Assembly: GCA_023333565.1 (NCBI GenBank)
Contig: JAJKFH010001315.1
Location: 682,001 to 746,000 of the forward strand
DNA length: 64,000 nucleotides
Origin: Puffinus mauretanicus
Lineage: Eukaryota; Chordata; Aves; Procellariiformes; Procellariidae
Reading direction: 5' to 3'
Positions 26,800-58,400 of this stretch are shown here, one piece after another. Position 1 is the first letter of the stretch; each line of letters begins with the position of its first letter. The position numbers and the translations under genes were made by a program. Below the pieces are notes generated by a model. That model was not told where the DNA came from and ran no database searches. It saw only the letters and a list, made by a program, of their open reading frames with translations.

Positions 26800-29388
26800 A
26801 ATTTAAGCAAATACTTGGTTATAAACTGTACCAGATAGGTGGGAGAGCTGCATAGAGAGCTTGTGTACACAGCGCTGTTGTCTGGGCATGCCATATGGCT
26901 CTCGCTGCCACCAGTATCTATAGGCCTCCTGCAAAGCACGCGCTGCTGCAGCGTGGCATTTCCTTACACCTCGTCCTTTAAAAAGGACGGAGCTATCAGC
27001 ATGTTAGTGAGCTGAAAACGAGTCATATGAAATATTTGTCCAGTTTATTAATTTGAGTTACTGCAGCTAGTCCAATGCTTCCTGGTGCTGCTGTAGGAAC
27101 AAATTCAGGCAGGAGCTTGCCCCATTGCTGCTGGGAAGAGAAAGCAGAAATGGGGCTGAGCAGTGAAGCCTTGGAATTTGGAGCCCGGCTTTTGTTTTGA
27201 GCTCATCCTATAAATGAATTAAAGACATTTCTTGGTCTGGCAGTAGTGCTTGGCATTGAGATTTGCACAGGACTGTGACCAGCTGTGTCTGCATTAACAA
27301 GGTGTGTGCAATAAATGGGGTCAGATATTGAGCAAACAGTTGATGCTGAGGACCTGACATCCACTTTGTACGTGTGCTGGAGGTTTTACTTCTGGCTAAC
27401 TCTAGTCTAGTCCTGTGGGCTGACGCCCACTAGTGATTGGAGTCCATCTCTGGTTTAGTTTCAGACTGGGGAAATCTGTTTGCATGCTCTGAGACTGCCT
27501 CGTCATCTGAACCAAAGCTCAGTAACCAAGAACACTTGGGAGATTTTGCTTTAAGAGTTTGTTCGTGATGTGAATAAAATGCTAATATAGCTTCACCCGG
27601 TACCCAGGAGGTCCGAGCTGTGTTGTGTAACACAGCAATGTGTGCTTTAGGAGTGTCTAATTATAGCATCAGATCTGATTTCAGACAGCTCCATATTTAT
27701 TATTTAAAAGGGGGGTATGTTTGGGGGAGAGAATAATGAAATACTGTAACTTGAACTTAGGCAGTAGCGTGAGTGCAGAAGCAGCAAAGCTGCCTTGCTG
27801 GCAGACCGTCCCTCTAGCCTGTGCACTGATGTGGCAGCATTTCTTGCTGGCGCCGAGCGATCGCCGGCTGCGCAGGAAGTGGAGCGGTGTTGCATAAAGG
27901 GAAGAGACGACTGTGAGTCAGGGCTGGAGGGGAGAGGCGTTCTTGCAGGGGCAGAACACAAAATGCCAAGGTTTGAATTAGAGTTTCTGGGCATGGCCGT
28001 GCTGTGTCCTGTACGATTAAGTAGGAGTCTGACTAGGACAGAAACGAAACTGATTGCTGCTTCTGCTAGTTTTTGTGAGCTTTTTTCCCCTCATTTCTGT
28101 GGGTTTTCCTGTGGTGGAAAAAGCATTTGGTAGTCCTACTTAGAGACATGAAGCATGATGCTCCTCGTGCATGAGGAGCCGCAGTTTAACCACGGATCGA
28201 ACCGAGATGACAGGACATCAGCCATTGTATTGTAACATGCAGCTTCTCTATCCAATACCTCTAGTGGAAGGTTTCCTGGTCACAGTCAGGTTTACTACTA
28301 TTGAGACTGCCACATCCAACACTTTTGTGGACAAAGATTTCTTTGAGCAACAGGACAAGTTAGAACCCTCACACCTGCTGGCAGGGACCTGGTTCTGGCT
28401 GCCTAATGCCCGCTGCAGCCTGTGTCTTGAGGAGAGCACCAAGCCTCCAAAGCTGCCCTTGCCGGAGTCAAATCCAAACCGATAAACAGGCTGCAAAAGG
28501 CGCCGTTCCGTGCTGTGGTGTCTCGCTGCCCGCGTGCGCTGCAGCTCCCCCAGGGTGGGGGCTGCGTACGTGAGTGCCCGTGCCGCAGAGCTCCGGCTGC
28601 ACCCGCCGGTGCCTGCAGAGATGCAGGCGGGGGACTGCGTGTCAGGTCAGCATCGCTCGCTCTTCCTGCTTGCGTGCCTGCCTCCCTAGAACACGCTATT
28701 TCTGAATGTAGGACAGGGCTTCATAAGCCTGTGTCATTCTCCGCTTGGGTACAGCAAACAGCTGTAGGGCAGAGGGGTCTGGTTTTACATTCGGATGGCG
28801 TGATGTGGTAAGCCTCCTGAGAAGTAGCTCTGCGCAGTGAGAAGGTTTTTTCTGGCTGGTCTCAAAGTGTAGTCAAACAGTTACTGACCCCCATGGAGGC
28901 TGGACTGTGCCTTTAGGTCACCTCTGCTTCCATCCCAGGCGGCAGAGAAACTAGCTGTCTTTTCTGTGTCTCCTCCCAGGCTTTGCACATCGAGCAAAGA
29001 GCCCAAGATACGGAATCTGGGGGTTGGCAATGCTTTGTCCCAGCTCTCATCCAGCTTGGGCATGACAGGGAGCTCTCCGGGAGGGGTCCTTTGCATGGCT
29101 GTGTGGGAAAGTGGCCTCGGAAACCAGGCTGCCCACACTTAACGGGGGCAGGGGTTAGGAATCGAGACCAGGCTCTGCCAACCATGCTGCCAAGGCAGTT
29201 GTCCAGCCTCATGGTTGCCCCAGGGCTGGTAGTCCTGAGGCTGTGTTCCCATCCCAGTCCCACAAAAGGCAATTGCTTCTGCAGGAAGGCTGGGGGAGCA
29301 GAGAGGTGACAGAGCGGTGATTTCCCTTTGTCTGCTGGCAGAGCAGAGTAAGAACCAGGTGTTGCTACCTAGGTGACTGTCGCCGTAC

Positions 29389-29926
29389 GGTCCTGGTTTT
29401 GGCTGGGACAGAGTTAAATTTCTTCCTAGTGCTGTGTTTTGGATTTGGTATGAGAAGAATGTTGATAACACACTGACGTTTTTAGTTGTTGCTAAGTACC
29501 CTGCTAGTCAAGGACATTCAGCTTAAAAACAAAACAAAACAAAACAAGCGTTGGGAGGGAGCACAGCCAGGACAGCTAGCCCAGCTAGCCAATGGGGTAT
29601 TCCATACCATGTGATGTCACGCTCAGTATATGAATGGTAGGCGTGTTCCTAGGAAGCAGGGATCACTACTTGGTTATCGGTCAGCATGGGTGGTGAGCAA
29701 TTGCATTGTGCATCACTCATTTTGTATATTCTATCATTATTATTATTGTTGTTGTTGTTATTATTTTTCCTTCCTTTTCTGTTCTATTAAACTGTCTTTA
29801 TCTCAACCCACAAGTTTTTCTCACTCTTACCCTTCCGATTCTCTCCCTGTCCCAATGCGGGGGTGGGAGGGAGAGTGAGCGAGTGGCTGCGTGGTGTTTG
29901 GCTGCCTGTCAGGTTAAACCATGACA
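29389..29926 (+). mobile_element. Solo LTR of an avian endogenous retrovirus
   Basis: The left end GGTCCTGGTTTTGGCTGGGA and the right end GGTTAAACCATGACA match an LTR family I recall from many bird genomes, probably ERVL-type. The first base of the expected TG terminus is changed. Flanks are CGTAC (29384-29388) and AGTAC (29927-29931), a 5-bp target duplication with one difference. U3-like signals are CCAAT at 29589-29593 and TATATGAA at 29627-29634; the ATTAAA poly(A) signal is at 29786-29791, fixing plus orientation. No internal retroviral coding sequence is next to it, so it is a solo LTR. It also contains an AAAAC repeat (29526-29547) and a TTATTG/TTG-rich run near 29737-29765. Confidence 0.88.
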
Positions 29927-29931
29927 AGTAC

Positions 29932-32900
29932 TTATCCAGGTGGGGGCTGGGAATCACCAGCACCAGTGAATTTGGAGCTGGTTAGGGAATGGACACTGGT
30001 TTTTGAGGGGTTGGTTTGTTTTCTGTCCCCCACATGCTTTGGTACGAAGGGTCCTTGGCAGCGAGTCAGCCTGTCAGTGGTGTGGGTTGGTGTGTCTGGG
30101 CAGTGAGGTTCCGACCTGCTGTCGATGGAGTCTCTCCTCGTGAGAGAGAGATCAGCACCAAGGAAACTGCTGGCAACCTGACTGCTTTCCAGCCAGGAAA
30201 CGCCTCGGGCTGACTGTGACCTGGGATCATCCCCCTTTCTAGAACTAAAGGGGGATTGTCTGTCTTCTGTGATGTGAGGTCTAGAAATTGTGACTAATAA
30301 GTTTGAATAACATGAAGTGCTTGGTGGTGGGGGAGCATGATGAAGAGGAGGGATTCTCCTCCCCCCCCCCCCGCCGGAAAAAACACTGTCCCTGGGGAAA
30401 AATCTCCCCCCTGGGAAAAAATGGATCTTAAATCCTTGGATAGAGATCCCCGTTATGTTAGCTGAATAGGGCCTCATTTAAGGATTGGATCACAGCTCTG
30501 ACAGCTGGCTCTTGTTCTGGTTTATCATGCTAGTGTGTTGGTGTTTACTCAGCCTAAAATAGTGGTTATTACCTGAGAATGGTTATCACAAATCTAGTAG
30601 TAACTCCCGTGTTCATCTTTGGACTGTCGTATATGTTTGCTTTTGTTAAGATAAGTTGAGGAACTGTGCCCAAGGGAGTGGCAAGCCATGAAGAAAGATT
30701 GTTTCCTTTCTGCAGCACCCCGGATCCCCGTCCAAGACTGAGGTCCCTAAAGAAGCACTCCACTGTCTGCTGTAAAACAGCACAAGCCAGTTTGGGAGCT
30801 AGTGACAGAATTTGACATAGGGAAGTGGCATTTTGGTGAATTGGAGTTAGCCAGAGGGCTGGAGAGGAGAATATCTGATCTCTCCTGAGTTTTCAATGGC
30901 TCCCAGTGTGCTTTTGATCAATGTAAATTCTAAATAATGGTAGGATCCCTACTTGAAGTGCATTTGGAGTCGCATTTGGAGTCCAGCTGAGCTCTTTCTT
31001 TCCTGTCCCTTTTTTGAGGGTCTGCTTTCTTTCCCCATAACTGCCCCCTCGCTGTCCACAGCTGTCCCACGCAGAACAGTGCCACGCTCAGCCACTCAGC
31101 ATGTAAAACCTAGAGAGATCCCCTTTTCTTCTTAGATGGAGGAGGTTGTAGTGGGAGAGACAAGCCTTGGAAGTCTGAGTGAGCTCATTCCTTGTGGGTG
31201 GTCTTATCAGGCACTCTTTGGTGGGTGGCCTTTGATGTGACTCCTTAAATTACTAATGAGATCTCTGTTGTCTTAATTCCACCATTTTCAACCAGTCAGC
31301 CGGCTCCTTGTATTCCAGTTACAATACTTGGTGTGTTTGGTACCATGCTCACCTTAACAGCGCCAACAACCACACTCCTGAAAGCAAACTCCTGTTGTTT
31401 GGAATCATGACAGGGTGTGCAGAAGCACAAGCGAGGTTTCATGGAGCGATTTGGTCGCCTGAAGGGTGAGGAAGGCAGAAAGCCCTTGAGGAAGGCAGAA
31501 AGCCTTTGAGGGTGTGATTTCCTGAGCTCGGCAGGGCTCCAGGGCAAAAGGAAGCGTTCTGCTTTTGGTGACATAACATCTCCACAGAGAGCATGCTGAG
31601 GGCACCTAGGTGCCCGTGCCGCACTGCTGTAAAGCATTTTTCATAGCGACATGCTTTGTGTGGCCTGTTCTTACAGAACAGGGTGCTGGGTGCTTACCCG
31701 CTGGGATACCTGCTGTCTGGTTCTGGCCGTGCCATCTTTGCCCCTGCTGAGTGCACACCCGCCAAAACCAACCAGCCTGATGCCAGCGTCCCTCCTTGTC
31801 CCTCGCTGCTGCTGTTTCACTTGATGATCAGCGTGGGGGTGGAAGGGGAGGGGAGCTCGGTGCCTGCGCAGGTGGCAGCAGGGGAGCCGTGCCCGGGCTC
31901 AGGGGTTGTCAGTTAGGAAGCACCAAGCTTTACAACTCGGCGCTTATTTCCTTAACATACTATCTGCAGAAGTAGGACAAAGGTAGGAATGCGGGGAGTG
32001 CTTACAGGGAAGTGGCTACCGTGGGGTTGTTGCATCTGAATTGCCAATTCTGATCATGGGACACACCACGTGTCAAATAAAGTTAATACCAACGCCTTTT
32101 TGTCTGGATCAGCCCATCGGCTGTAGGTGGAGAGGCTGCAAGTTAGGTCAGGGAGAAAGCGAACATGCCGCTGTGATTCATGCGACAGGCTGGGAGTCCC
32201 ACCTGCGGCCAACACTCCTTGTGCAGTACCTAGAAAGAGGCAGCTCCTGCCCCAGAAAGTCTGCTCATCTCTGGCCAATTCCCAAAGTGTTTGGGTCTTG
32301 TCTTTTTAACAGAAGCTTAAGCTTGGGTATGCTCAAATCCTTCCCTCTTTTCTCTGCAACTTGCATTCGGTGGTGCAGACTGGTAGTTGTAGGGTAGAAA
32401 TGGGAGGATATGAGTGTTGCCAAGAGCAGGTTTAGGGGATGAAATGTATAGCTGTGGGTGCTGTGTGTGCACGTAGATTGTGTTGGCAGCTGAGTCCCGG
32501 GGAAGTTATACAGGAGGGATCTGGGATTCCCAGGCTACAGGGTGCTTGGGCATGGTGTCAAAAGTGTGGTGAAGACAGCGTCGGGCCAAAGAGGTGATGG
32601 GCAGTCATGGGGGTGAGCACAAAGGGCAGGAGCTCGCTCAAGGAGGGTGGTGCGTGGAAGTCGGGGATGTCAGCAGTGCTTGAGGATGCTTCTGCTCGGT
32701 GCAGCAATTGTAATAAAGTGATGGTTTGTCACGTTGTGCCCATGAATCCACAGGTGTTGAAAGGGGATAGAGAGGGGCTGTGCGGATGCTGATGCTGTGG
32801 AGAACAAAACTGTGTGCAGGTTTAGCTGGCGTTTAGCAGGGGGACTGCTTTTCAAAGCTTCAGATTTAATTTGTGGTTTGTGAGGGCTGTGGGTGAGATA

Positions 32901-34912
32901 GTAACAAAGCAACCTCATTAAAGGGGATCTTAGCAGGAAGGGACGACAGGGTCTGTGTAAGTCAGGACATTTTTTCCTTGGGGATATGCTGGCACCTGAA
33001 CTACCGGAGTAGTTTGGCTTTACCAGGATGAAGGGTGGGTGGACTTTTGTGGGGGGGAGGAAGACCAGCGGGCTGGCAGGTTTTGGAGGGGATGGGGACG
33101 TTCATTGTGTGGGAAACACAGCAGCTGAGGGCACGTGGGCTGGGAAAATGCTGGCAAAGAGCCCCAGCCTCGGCTGCATTCCTCAAGGTGTCTTTCACGT
33201 CATCCTTGTGGCACTCTGCCACCCGGCTGTGATCCTAAAGCTGCCTGGAGGGCAGAATAAAGGTGAACTGGCACTGTGTGGCCTGGCGGGAAGTGGGGTG
33301 CAAATGTACTGACCTCCCTCCGTCAACGAGCTGGGGCTGCCCGCGGGCTGCTCGCTGCCCAGGGGCTGGACGCACGGAGGTGTCTGGGCTCCGGTCCGTG
33401 CCCTCTAGCAGGCACGGTGCTCTCCAACTGCTCCTTGTCTGATCAACCGCTCTGGCTGCATCCCGCACCTTTGGGTCTTGTCTCTTCCACGGCAGAGTGC
33501 GCAAAAGAGCCCTGCTATGTTATCCTCTATCTAGGATGGTATTGAGGAGAGCGGTGAATTCTCTTGCTCTCAGTGTTACAGACAAGGACTTGGATATCTT
33601 TTGGGGACATGATGCGTTTAGAGGTAGCTGAGGGGAAACGCGGTGTCCTGAAAAAGATCCAGGAGATTGGGTTAGGTAATTTAGGCTTTAAACTCTACTG
33701 CAGGAGCACATCTGCCATTAGTTATCAGCGTTTATGGAGGATCAATGTTAGATCACCAGTGATGCCTGATCGCTATTCAAACTGAAGTTGCTGTGTTCCG
33801 TTTGGATTGAGCTCCAGCTCTTGCTGCAAGGTACGGGAGGGCCTGGAAACAGCTTCAGAATATTGTGGCTTACACGCTGAAACTGTGTGGCAATACAAAG
33901 ACTCCAAAGCCACTTAATACACTGCCTGCAGCTAGCAGGGATGCATGGGTAGGCTCCTCCCTTAAGAAAGGGAAACAGGATGGATAATGGAAAACTGGAT
34001 CTTAAGCTTTTTTGTCATCACCTCTTCTGCTTATACAAGTGACTTTCTCGACGAAACAGCTGTTTGACAGGAGTTTTGGCAAAGGGTAAGGTAAGCTTTC
34101 CAGCTAGTAACAATACCTCAATGTAGAAGTTGTAAGGGAGGTAGTTACAGTATAAATAAGGGAAAATAGTTGTAGCTGTAAAAAAGCATCTTAAACAAAG
34201 GGGTGGTGGGGGAAGTCACCCATCTGGGAAAGCACAGGGCCTTGGTCAGTGCTTTGTCACATTGGAAAGCTAAAGATCATCATCTAGAGAGCTACTCTGT
34301 GAGCGTGCAAGGAACCACTTGTAGGAGTGGCTCCAGTGGAAAGGTGTCGCTTCCCGTCCTTGACTGGGGTAAAGCTCTTGTTGAGGGAGAAACAGCCCAG
34401 CCTTTTTTGTGGTGCGTATCTAAGTATTTTCATCTGCTGAAATTCACAGGCTACAAATAAGCTGAGCCAGACTTGTGTTAATATCTGCTTTAAGTTATCC
34501 TTTCTCCGTTACTAGCAAAGCTTGGATTTGAATGGCTGACAAAGCAGCCTGTGCAGCTCTCCTGAACCAACAGCTGCTGGATCAGTATATGGAACAAGGA
34601 GAGTACTAATCCCTGGAGACTTAAACTGGCTTTTGTATGACCAGGAACTGAGGGGCAGTAGCACTAGTAATGGTGTGGATTCCCTGTGCGGCAGAAAAAG
34701 TTCTCGACCCCTAAAAATGAAATAATTTGACAGTAACTGTATTGTAACCCTTTTGCTCCTGACCTCTTCTACCAGTATGAAGGGACAGCTGAGCTAGCGC
34801 TATACACAGCTCTCTCAATTTAAACCTCAATGGAGCCTGTTTGGGATTTAATTGAACATCAGCAAACACAGCCTAAGCATTAGAGAAGACTTGACTTTAG
34901 AATTCAGTAGGG
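29932..34912. other. Intergenic, relatively GC-rich, no gene recognised
   Basis: This stretch between the LTR and the GTF2H1 3' end has a C12 run at 30361-30372, a 20-bp tandem duplication at 31468-31507 and many open frames of 60-180 codons on both strands without homology I can name. The base composition falls to AT-rich at about 34.8 kb. Confidence 0.65.
31468..31507. repeat. 20-bp tandem duplication
   Basis: Copies 31468-31487 and 31488-31507 read GAGGAAGGCAGAAAGCC followed by CTT or TTT, differing at one base. Confidence 0.93.
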
Positions 34913-34918
34913 TTTATT
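34913..34918 (-). terminator. GTF2H1: Possible distal GTF2H1 poly(A) signal
   Basis: AATAAA on the minus strand. It sits at the point where AT-rich, 3'UTR-like sequence gives way to GC-richer intergenic DNA, so it could mark the longest GTF2H1 transcript. Other minus-strand AATAAA sites lie at 35843-35848, 36790-36795 and 37236-37241. Confidence 0.35.
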
Positions 34919-37563
34919 CTACAAATCTTAGATCAATGCCAATGATACAAGTTTTATGAATTCTCATTAAAAATACAAGTCAGTATAAAGATTCCAATAG
35001 TAATATAATGCATGATGATTCAGTTTCAAAACTTAAGGAATGAATCTGGGTTTTGGACCATGCTACAGGAAAGGGGAACACAATGTAGAAGAAAGAATAT
35101 TTAGTTTACCTCCCTTACTTTAGGAGGGGCCTGTGCCTTATTGCCACAATACCTGAAAAAGCAATATGAAGTGCATAGCAGCCTTGCCTGTACAGTCTCT
35201 CGGCAAAACTGTTGAATTTAGTATCATAGTCCTCTCCCCCCCCCAGTTCTGTTAATTAAGGTACATTTTGCTAGCCTGACATTGCTATAATAATTTAAAG
35301 CTATTGCAACACCATCCCCCGGAATGATTATAAACAACAGTCCTTTGAACTGTAAAATCTTGTGATGCACTGAAACTTTTCCACCATGCTAACCATTTTG
35401 CCTGGTGTTTCCAGAAACACTAAATACTGATTGAAATCAAAGGTGAATTAGTTCCATATTCAAAACTCTTCTGTCTATGATTTTTTTAACTGAAGTCTCA
35501 GTGCAGTCTAATACTCAAATGCGTTGTTCATAGCTTCAGGCACAGTTAGAATATAAATCAGACCTAGTTTCTTGAACCTAGCCCTCTGATATGATGAAAG
35601 GTGTTACAGCTTTCACTAAACAGTTGAAATTTGGCCGCAGAATTCCTAGATCAAATGCTTTGGAGTGGGGGAGAACAAATCTACCCTTTCTTTCTGGGAG
35701 CTGCCTGCACTTACTAAAAGGATTAGGCTTAATAAAGCCATACCCTAAGCCTAAATTTTAGAGAAACAGTTCATTTATCACAAGAGGTAACAACTCTTGA
35801 CAAGATGTGCACCTCATCCCCCAAATGCTGTACATACATCTGTTTATTCCTAGTGACATTTTCACCCTGTCAGAAATAATGGGCGTCTCTCTTGTTGAGC
35901 CCAGTCGTTTCTTGTAGCAGAACCACATAAACATCACAGAGCAGGTATCATGCATCTTTCTGCAAAAGCAGACAGGGAAACTAGGCTTAACAATATGCAT
36001 ACATTTCCAAACAGAATTTTGGTGCAGACAGTGACATTTAACTGAAACTCAGCTTTTACCAAAATATTAGCATAATACAAAAAATCCAAAAACACTGGGT
36101 AGAAAGAAGCTGCTGACTTCCACGCGTCAGTTAAAGAAAAAAACCCTCTTGCATAAATGGAGCAGCAGCACAGAACAAGCACAGACTTGGCTATACAAAT
36201 ACATCTTTTCTTCTGTAGGAATTTGCAAGAATTCTCCACCCAACATCATACTATCACGTTTTAGCATCATACCAATGGTGGCAAAATCTAGTACTAAGCC
36301 ATCGTGCAGGCTAATGGGAATTTCTTCTGCCGTACTGAACACTGCTGTGCTTGCTTTGAATACGTATTGTCACTCTGATTTGTCTTTGTAGTAAATGCAT
36401 CTCATACTCTTTAACAGTCACGTTTAGTCAGAAGTATAAAAGTTCAGTAGCCCATACTGGGCTTTAGCACAGTCAAGATGGCAACAAAATACAAGGATGT
36501 CATTAAACTGCGTATCTTATAGAAACAGGTTTACTTTGCATTTAAGTCACATTTAATACAAGACAAGTTGGTCTGAAACTGTGAACTGATTCTATTTGGA
36601 ACAAAGTATGGCACAGATTCCCAATATCTATGGACATTGTGTAAATAACACATTTTTCTCTTTGCAATGATTATCAATTCGCCAAAAATAGTGTAACAGT
36701 CAAAAGGGAAGAGTGAAGGAAAACAGATTTAGGAGAAGAAATAAAAAATGTCTAACAATTGAAAATAAATGACTTCTTTTGTAAGAAACTTTATTTAACT
36801 TCATTTTTAAAAATGCATTCTCTCCTCAGAACAAATGCCACCTTAAAAAAAAGATTGCAGTAGCACACACTTGTACTCAAAGGAAAACATGCAAAACTGA
36901 TGGCTGAAAAAATTCTGCATAAAAATCCAAGACTTCAGGCAAAACTTTGCCCCCATGTGCCTTTAGGGACCCCAGACCATAAACAGCTTTCAGTGCAATG
37001 TCTCTTGCTTCCAATTGGTGGGGAAACATATGGCAGAAGCTTGTCTTCCGACAGCTACACTCTCCCAGATGTTTGAAGCAAAAACAGTCTCAGCTATATT
37101 TCAAAATATCATTGTTAAACTGTTGCAGAAAGTACAAACAGAATTCAATAAAATGTCAGAATCCAGTGAAGAAGAACTTTTGAGTTCTACCCTGTGCCAT
37201 ACACTTCTTAAAAAAAATTAGACAGAAAAACAGATTTTATTAATACACCCTCTTTAAATTTTTTATTTCTGAAAGCAGCTCTTTATGCAAATCAAAAGCA
37301 GTTCCTGAGTAACTGCAGTAAACAGTGTCTTTTAAATATTTTTGCGCCTCAGCTCTTCTGTTTTGGTTCTTCCTTGTTTTTCTCCCTAGTTTTCAAGTTT
37401 AATCTCAGTTCTTTTTCAAAAATGTGCAAGTTCAGTTAGCATTGTTTCCAGAAGTCCACAGCTTGCAGGTCTTCCTGCAACAACTATAAGATCTGCACAT
37501 ATGCTAGGTTGTACTCCTATACCTATTGCAGATTTTGCTCTCAAACCTGTACAGCATGCATTT
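34919..37563 (-). other. GTF2H1: GTF2H1 3' UTR region (possible maximal extent)
   Basis: AT-rich sequence follows the GTF2H1 stop with four AATAAA hexamers on the minus strand, at 34913, 35843, 36790 and 37236. The proximal one would give a UTR of roughly 350 nt and the distal one about 2.6 kb. No other gene is visible. Which site is used cannot be told from sequence alone. Confidence 0.4.
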
Positions 37564-55491
<17,928 letters not shown>

Positions 55492-58400
55492 CTATTAAAA
55501 ACATACAGTTGAGCTGATTAGTATAATTATTTTTGCTGTAACTCTTTCACTACTACTATCTATATCAAAATACTACAACCCACATTTACTTGTTAACCAT
55601 TTTTGAAACATTCCAGATAAACACGCTCCCCCCGTCAGTGCAATCAGCAAATTTATGTAAACAAAATACTGCCAGCTAACTAAATAATTCATCTAATTAT
55701 ATTGCTGATACTGCTTTTGCTCCAATAAAAGACCCGCAAATCTTACATTTAAACTGATAACCAAATTTTCCTGGTTTAATGTTTCTTTACTGGTTTTTCA
55801 AGTTCAGAAGAATACTGAAGCTAAGCAATGACATAAATTCCAAATCTCCTCTGGCATTTGGCAGCAACTCCCTTCTTCAGTGTGAATGGCAGATGTTAAG
55901 TAATTTCAGAAAAGGGAAGGATACAAGGTATGTGAAAAATCATGGATTTTCAGTTCTCTGTGCTAAAGATAAGGTAGCCCAGTTACACTCCTGTTCTTAT
56001 TGTGGTGGTTTTTGCCCAAGGCTCAAACAATGTCTTGTACACTTGATTCCAGCTGGCCAGTTTCCTACCCCTCTCCCCCGAAGTCCGAGGGACTGACTAA
56101 CATTATACCTACTTCAACAGAATGGTAATTTTGTCACCAGTCTCCCATCAACAAGCTTTCTGATACTTGCTGCATTCTCCTCCCCAGCAGTCACTATCAT
56201 TCCTCCCTATAGGTTCACTCTACAGCCTTAAATTTCTCAAGAGATTAAGGACACCGCAAGTACGACTACATTCTATTAACACACTGTCGAACACCTACCA
56301 AAAATTACATCTTTGGTATGTTTGCTGTAAATGTTTAGTCTGTCCAATTGCTATATTTTGTACATCATAAACTTTGTTATTGATATGTAAAATAGTATTT
56401 TCAAATGCTGATATGCATGTTTCATGTGCTTTAGAATACCTGTAATATTTGCTGGGGCCCGCATCAAACTTCAAATAGCAACCTGCATCATCTATCGCAC
56501 TACTAGTAGGTATCACAAAATGATAATTCTAAGCATTTAAATTCACATAGGTTTTTTTTCTTTAAAAAAACAGCAGCAAGATAGGATATCTTACTCTGAC
56601 AATCTGGACAGTAGCGTAGCGTTCTTTTCAGCAAAAGTCTTACGAGCCCATCTCCAAAATGAGTTAAGTAAAATACTAAATGGAAAGACTTAATGGCAAA
56701 AGGGCTCTGCACTTAAGCTTCGCTCTTTCATCATTTCAGTCATCCAAAGCTTTGCCAAAGACTTCAGTGATGCTAAGCTGAACATGGGGTTTCACATCAG
56801 CACCACTGCAGCAGTCACTAGAACACACTGTGCCACATTCAGAGCAGCCCTGCTAATACTTGTCTCTCAAAGAAAACTGAATGGCACGGTTTCAGGACCG
56901 TTTCCTAGCATAATCCATTACAGTCTCCCCAGCAGCATTATTCTCTTTCAGTGCTATTCGCACTACCATTTTATGTAGTTTCCTGTTGCAGGTCTATTCT
57001 CTCATCGGCACCTTGTCCTTACAGGAAAAAGGCAGCTGGGCACAGACTGTAATACACTAGAAACCTCAACATATGCAAGACTGAGGATTTTGACTTTTTT
57101 GTCCCTTTGTTACTTTATAGTCCTTTAAGGTCATTATTATCCAATGCAATAGAGACAAAGCCACAGAATGCAAAGGAATTAAACCTGTACTGAACAGAAA
57201 GAAAAAGGAAAGCATTTCTATAGTCAGGCTCATTCTGACGCACGTTGCTTTGCTTTTCTACCATGCTATTTCACCCACCTACAACCAGTCTTTCAACTAC
57301 GGAAGAAAACGATCAGCAGCTAGCAACTTCTCCTTTACAACCGCGGTGCTTCTAGCACAGTACCCTGCAGTGTACAATCTGTGAACGCACAATTATCCCA
57401 CAAGTGGCTCATTCTACCTTCTGGGCGGGCGAACACACTAGCTCACTGCTGTTCTTATTTATGTCATTGCTGTGCTTCATTTTTCATGCAGTAATTTACG
57501 GTGGCAGTAGGATGATACAACTCACAAGCACAGTAAGCATTACCCAAAATGGAGAAAATCCCGAGCTGTCTTTTGAACAGTACATCAGAAAGAATAAAAA
57601 AATATTAATAATCAGGATTTAGGAAAGTTACCCTCTTTCACTAATGAAAACAAGATGGCTTCTTGTTACAAGAAGTACAGGAAAAATTTAAAATAGAAAT
57701 CTCTCCTAGCTGCTAGGAAAGCATGAGGATGGTCTCCTACCGACTGCAGAGGGGAAGGCTACGTCCTCACTAAGCACAAACAGTACACCAGTCATTTTCT
57801 TTTCTTTTTGGACACTTAAATCTTACTATGCAGAAGGGTGAGAGCCATCAATGATCTATTCACGCCTGCTCAAATCTCACAACCTCTATATTTAACAACT
57901 GAAGTTTCCAGGAATCAGTACTGTGGATGATGACACTGCTGCTCAAAGGGGCAGGAACTGCAACATGCATACAGAGAAATTTTGTTATTTTACAGCTTTA
58001 AGTGATAATTTTAATCTGCTGCTAAACAAAGCAGCACTAGAGTTCTTCAGCAGCAAATTTTGGAAGACAGACCTTTCTCTGGTTGAAGTATCTTCCAGAA
58101 TAGGAAGGTCAGACACAGTTTATTTTAAATTCCCAGCAGCAGAGCTTTTGAAGTGATGGTTAATAGTTCTGAAAAGCACTTAGATCAATCAGTAGCCCTA
58201 ACCCATGGGGTATGACTTGTCATCAAACCTGTCTTGAGGATGTTAATGTCAGCTGCAGTTCACAACTGGCAAGGTCTATCAGGAAGCTTCAGTGTTGGCA
58301 TAACACAAAAAAAAAGGTCCTGTTTGCTTATCCACCTATAACCCCTCCCCTCCTAGCTCTGTGGGAGTGAACGCAGCTTCTAGAAATACTGTCAAAATTC

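Larger units (their letters stand above)
17949..29388. other. Intergenic, no gene recognised
   Basis: This is single-copy-looking DNA with short TG runs (near 19915 and 23540), a CA-type patch near 22050, an A15 tract near 24417-24431, hairpins at 25245-25267 and 25507-25548, and a tandem duplication at 26744-26799. CpG and GC rise in places (23.1-23.5 kb, 28.5-28.7 kb). Open frames up to 167 codons have no recognisable homology. Confidence 0.65.

Noticed and set aside
29932..30477. 181-codon minus-strand open frame beside the LTR
   Set aside because: Low-complexity composition driven by the C12 run and no homology to retroviral or cellular proteins.
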